From assembly GCF_000344805.1 (NCBI RefSeq), contig NC_020453.1, positions 6,977,001 through 7,041,000 on the forward strand: 64,000 nt of DNA, given 5' to 3'. Shown here piece after piece: positions 63,398 to 64,000 of this stretch. The stretch is from Bradyrhizobium oligotrophicum S58 (lineage in GTDB: Bacteria > Pseudomonadota > Alphaproteobacteria > Rhizobiales > Xanthobacteraceae). The first letter of the stretch is position 1. Every line of letters begins with the position of its first letter. Position numbers and translations under genes: made by a program. The notes beneath the pieces were generated by a model, which worked only from the letters and a program-made list of their open reading frames with translations, ran no database searches and was not told the DNA's origin.

Positions 63398-63703
63398 TCG
63401 GCAGGCCATGACGGCCTGCCACGAAATGACGCAGCGACTTCCAATATCCGGCACTTTCCGCTGCCGTTGTGCAGAAACCGCTCACCAGGGCAGCAGCGAA
63501 CGCTGGACCTTTGACGTTTCCGTCGGCCTGCGAAACTGATAGCTTGCCGCTGGCCCGGATCATCGGCTGACCACGTCGGCGCGCGCATTCAGGCCCATCA
63601 AGCACGATCCGTTTCGGCAAGCCGTTCTGGCACCGGTTCGCCACCTTTCCGGATCATGCTGCCGCCGTCGCCCACGCTGCCTTGAACGTCCGAAGAGGTC
63701 CCC
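63398..63703. other. Intergenic before the omega-aminotransferase
   Basis: About 306 bases contain no recognised repeat, RNA or gene. GAAGAGGTCCCC precedes the next ATG. Confidence 0.4.
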
Positions 63704-64000
63704 ATGCTGGACAAGAGCCCCCGCCCCGCCGTCTCCGTTCCGAATGATCTTGCCGCGCATTGGATGCCGTTCACCGCGAACCGCGCCTTCAAGAAGAACC
63801 CGCGCCTGCTCGCCGGCGCCAAGGACATGCACTACATCACCGTCGACGGCCGCAAGATCATCGACGCCGCCGCCGGCATGTGGTGCTGCAACGCCGGCCA
63901 TGGCCGCAGCCAGATCGCCGAGGCGATCGGCAAGCAGGCCGCGGCGCTCGACTACGCACCACCGTTCCAGTTCGGCATTCCGCAGGCGTTCGAGCTCGCG
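63704..64000 (+). CDS. Omega-amino acid:pyruvate aminotransferase, partial
   Basis: Only the first 99 codons are in the window. MLDKSPRPAVSVPNDLAAHW is followed by MPFTANRAFKKNPRL, DAAAGMWCCNAGHGRSQIAEAI and a FQFGIPQAFELA end. This is the opening of beta-alanine:pyruvate class III aminotransferases. The PLP lysine lies beyond the edge. GAAGAGG precedes the ATG by about 5 bases. Confidence 0.88.
   Translation, partial: MLDKSPRPAVSVPNDLAAHWMPFTANRAFKKNPRLLAGAKDMHYITVDGRKIIDAAAGMWCCNAGHGRSQIAEAIGKQAAALDYAPPFQFGIPQAFELA

Overview
The window reads as chromosomal DNA of an alphaproteobacterium of the Bradyrhizobium / Nitrobacteraceae type. The evidence is high GC with strong GC3 bias, a form I carbon-monoxide dehydrogenase cluster ordered as in Afipia (Oligotropha) carboxidovorans, many small Bradyrhizobium-like hypothetical proteins, and several families of short palindromic repeats between genes. 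Placement at genus level is inference from memory of these families; no search was run.

Layout. 0-8.7 kb: a broken GFA-family gene joined to an open frame that leaves the window, an exported MetX-like alpha/beta-hydrolase, repeats, two SnoaL-like paralogues around a small membrane protein, several small membrane or exported proteins, and a pair of MaoC-like dehydratases. 8.7-16.5 kb: housekeeping (ychF, pth, rplY; a UbiK-like protein; lgt-midA-pgeF with overlapping ends; a lipoprotein; prs). 16.5-18 kb: almost only repeats and one small gene. 18-23.9 kb: a BenE transporter, a sugar-type ABC transporter (binding protein and two permeases, no ATPase), and a GAF histidine kinase. 23.9-32.7 kb: the cox cluster on the minus strand, transcribed C-M-S-L-D-E-F. 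CoxC is a membrane MHYT protein with a LytTR DNA-binding domain. A pair of LytTR-like 9-bp direct repeats lies between coxC and coxM. MoaD and MoaE at 61.7-62.4 kb make molybdopterin, which CoxL needs.

33-43.6 kb: ribH2 behind an FMN riboswitch, ybjN, proC, a thioesterase, a tautomerase, hisS, ilvE, then a MarR / OmpR-type regulator / EnvZ-like kinase set. 43.6-50.3 kb: an aromatic catabolic island (extradiol dioxygenase, IclR regulator, FAD monooxygenase, FAH-family hydrolase, solute-binding protein, MDR reductase). 50.3-55 kb: small exported proteins, RNase T2, rlmJ, a cold-shock protein and a beta-barrel protein. 55-64 kb: uvrC; a four-gene overlapping ArsR-led membrane operon; a MarR/MDR divergent pair with two palindromic operators; a GIY-YIG protein; pgsA-moaD-moaE-prmB; and the start of an omega-aminotransferase that runs off the right edge.

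No tRNA, rRNA, CRISPR array, intact insertion sequence or intact prophage was seen. The observations most worth following are the LytTR-like site and the inverted repeat in the coxC-coxM gap, the paired MarR operators at 59.34-59.41 kb, the 58.1-58.8 kb operon of unknown function, the about 390-bp hairpin-bearing dispersed repeat, and the chimeric left edge.
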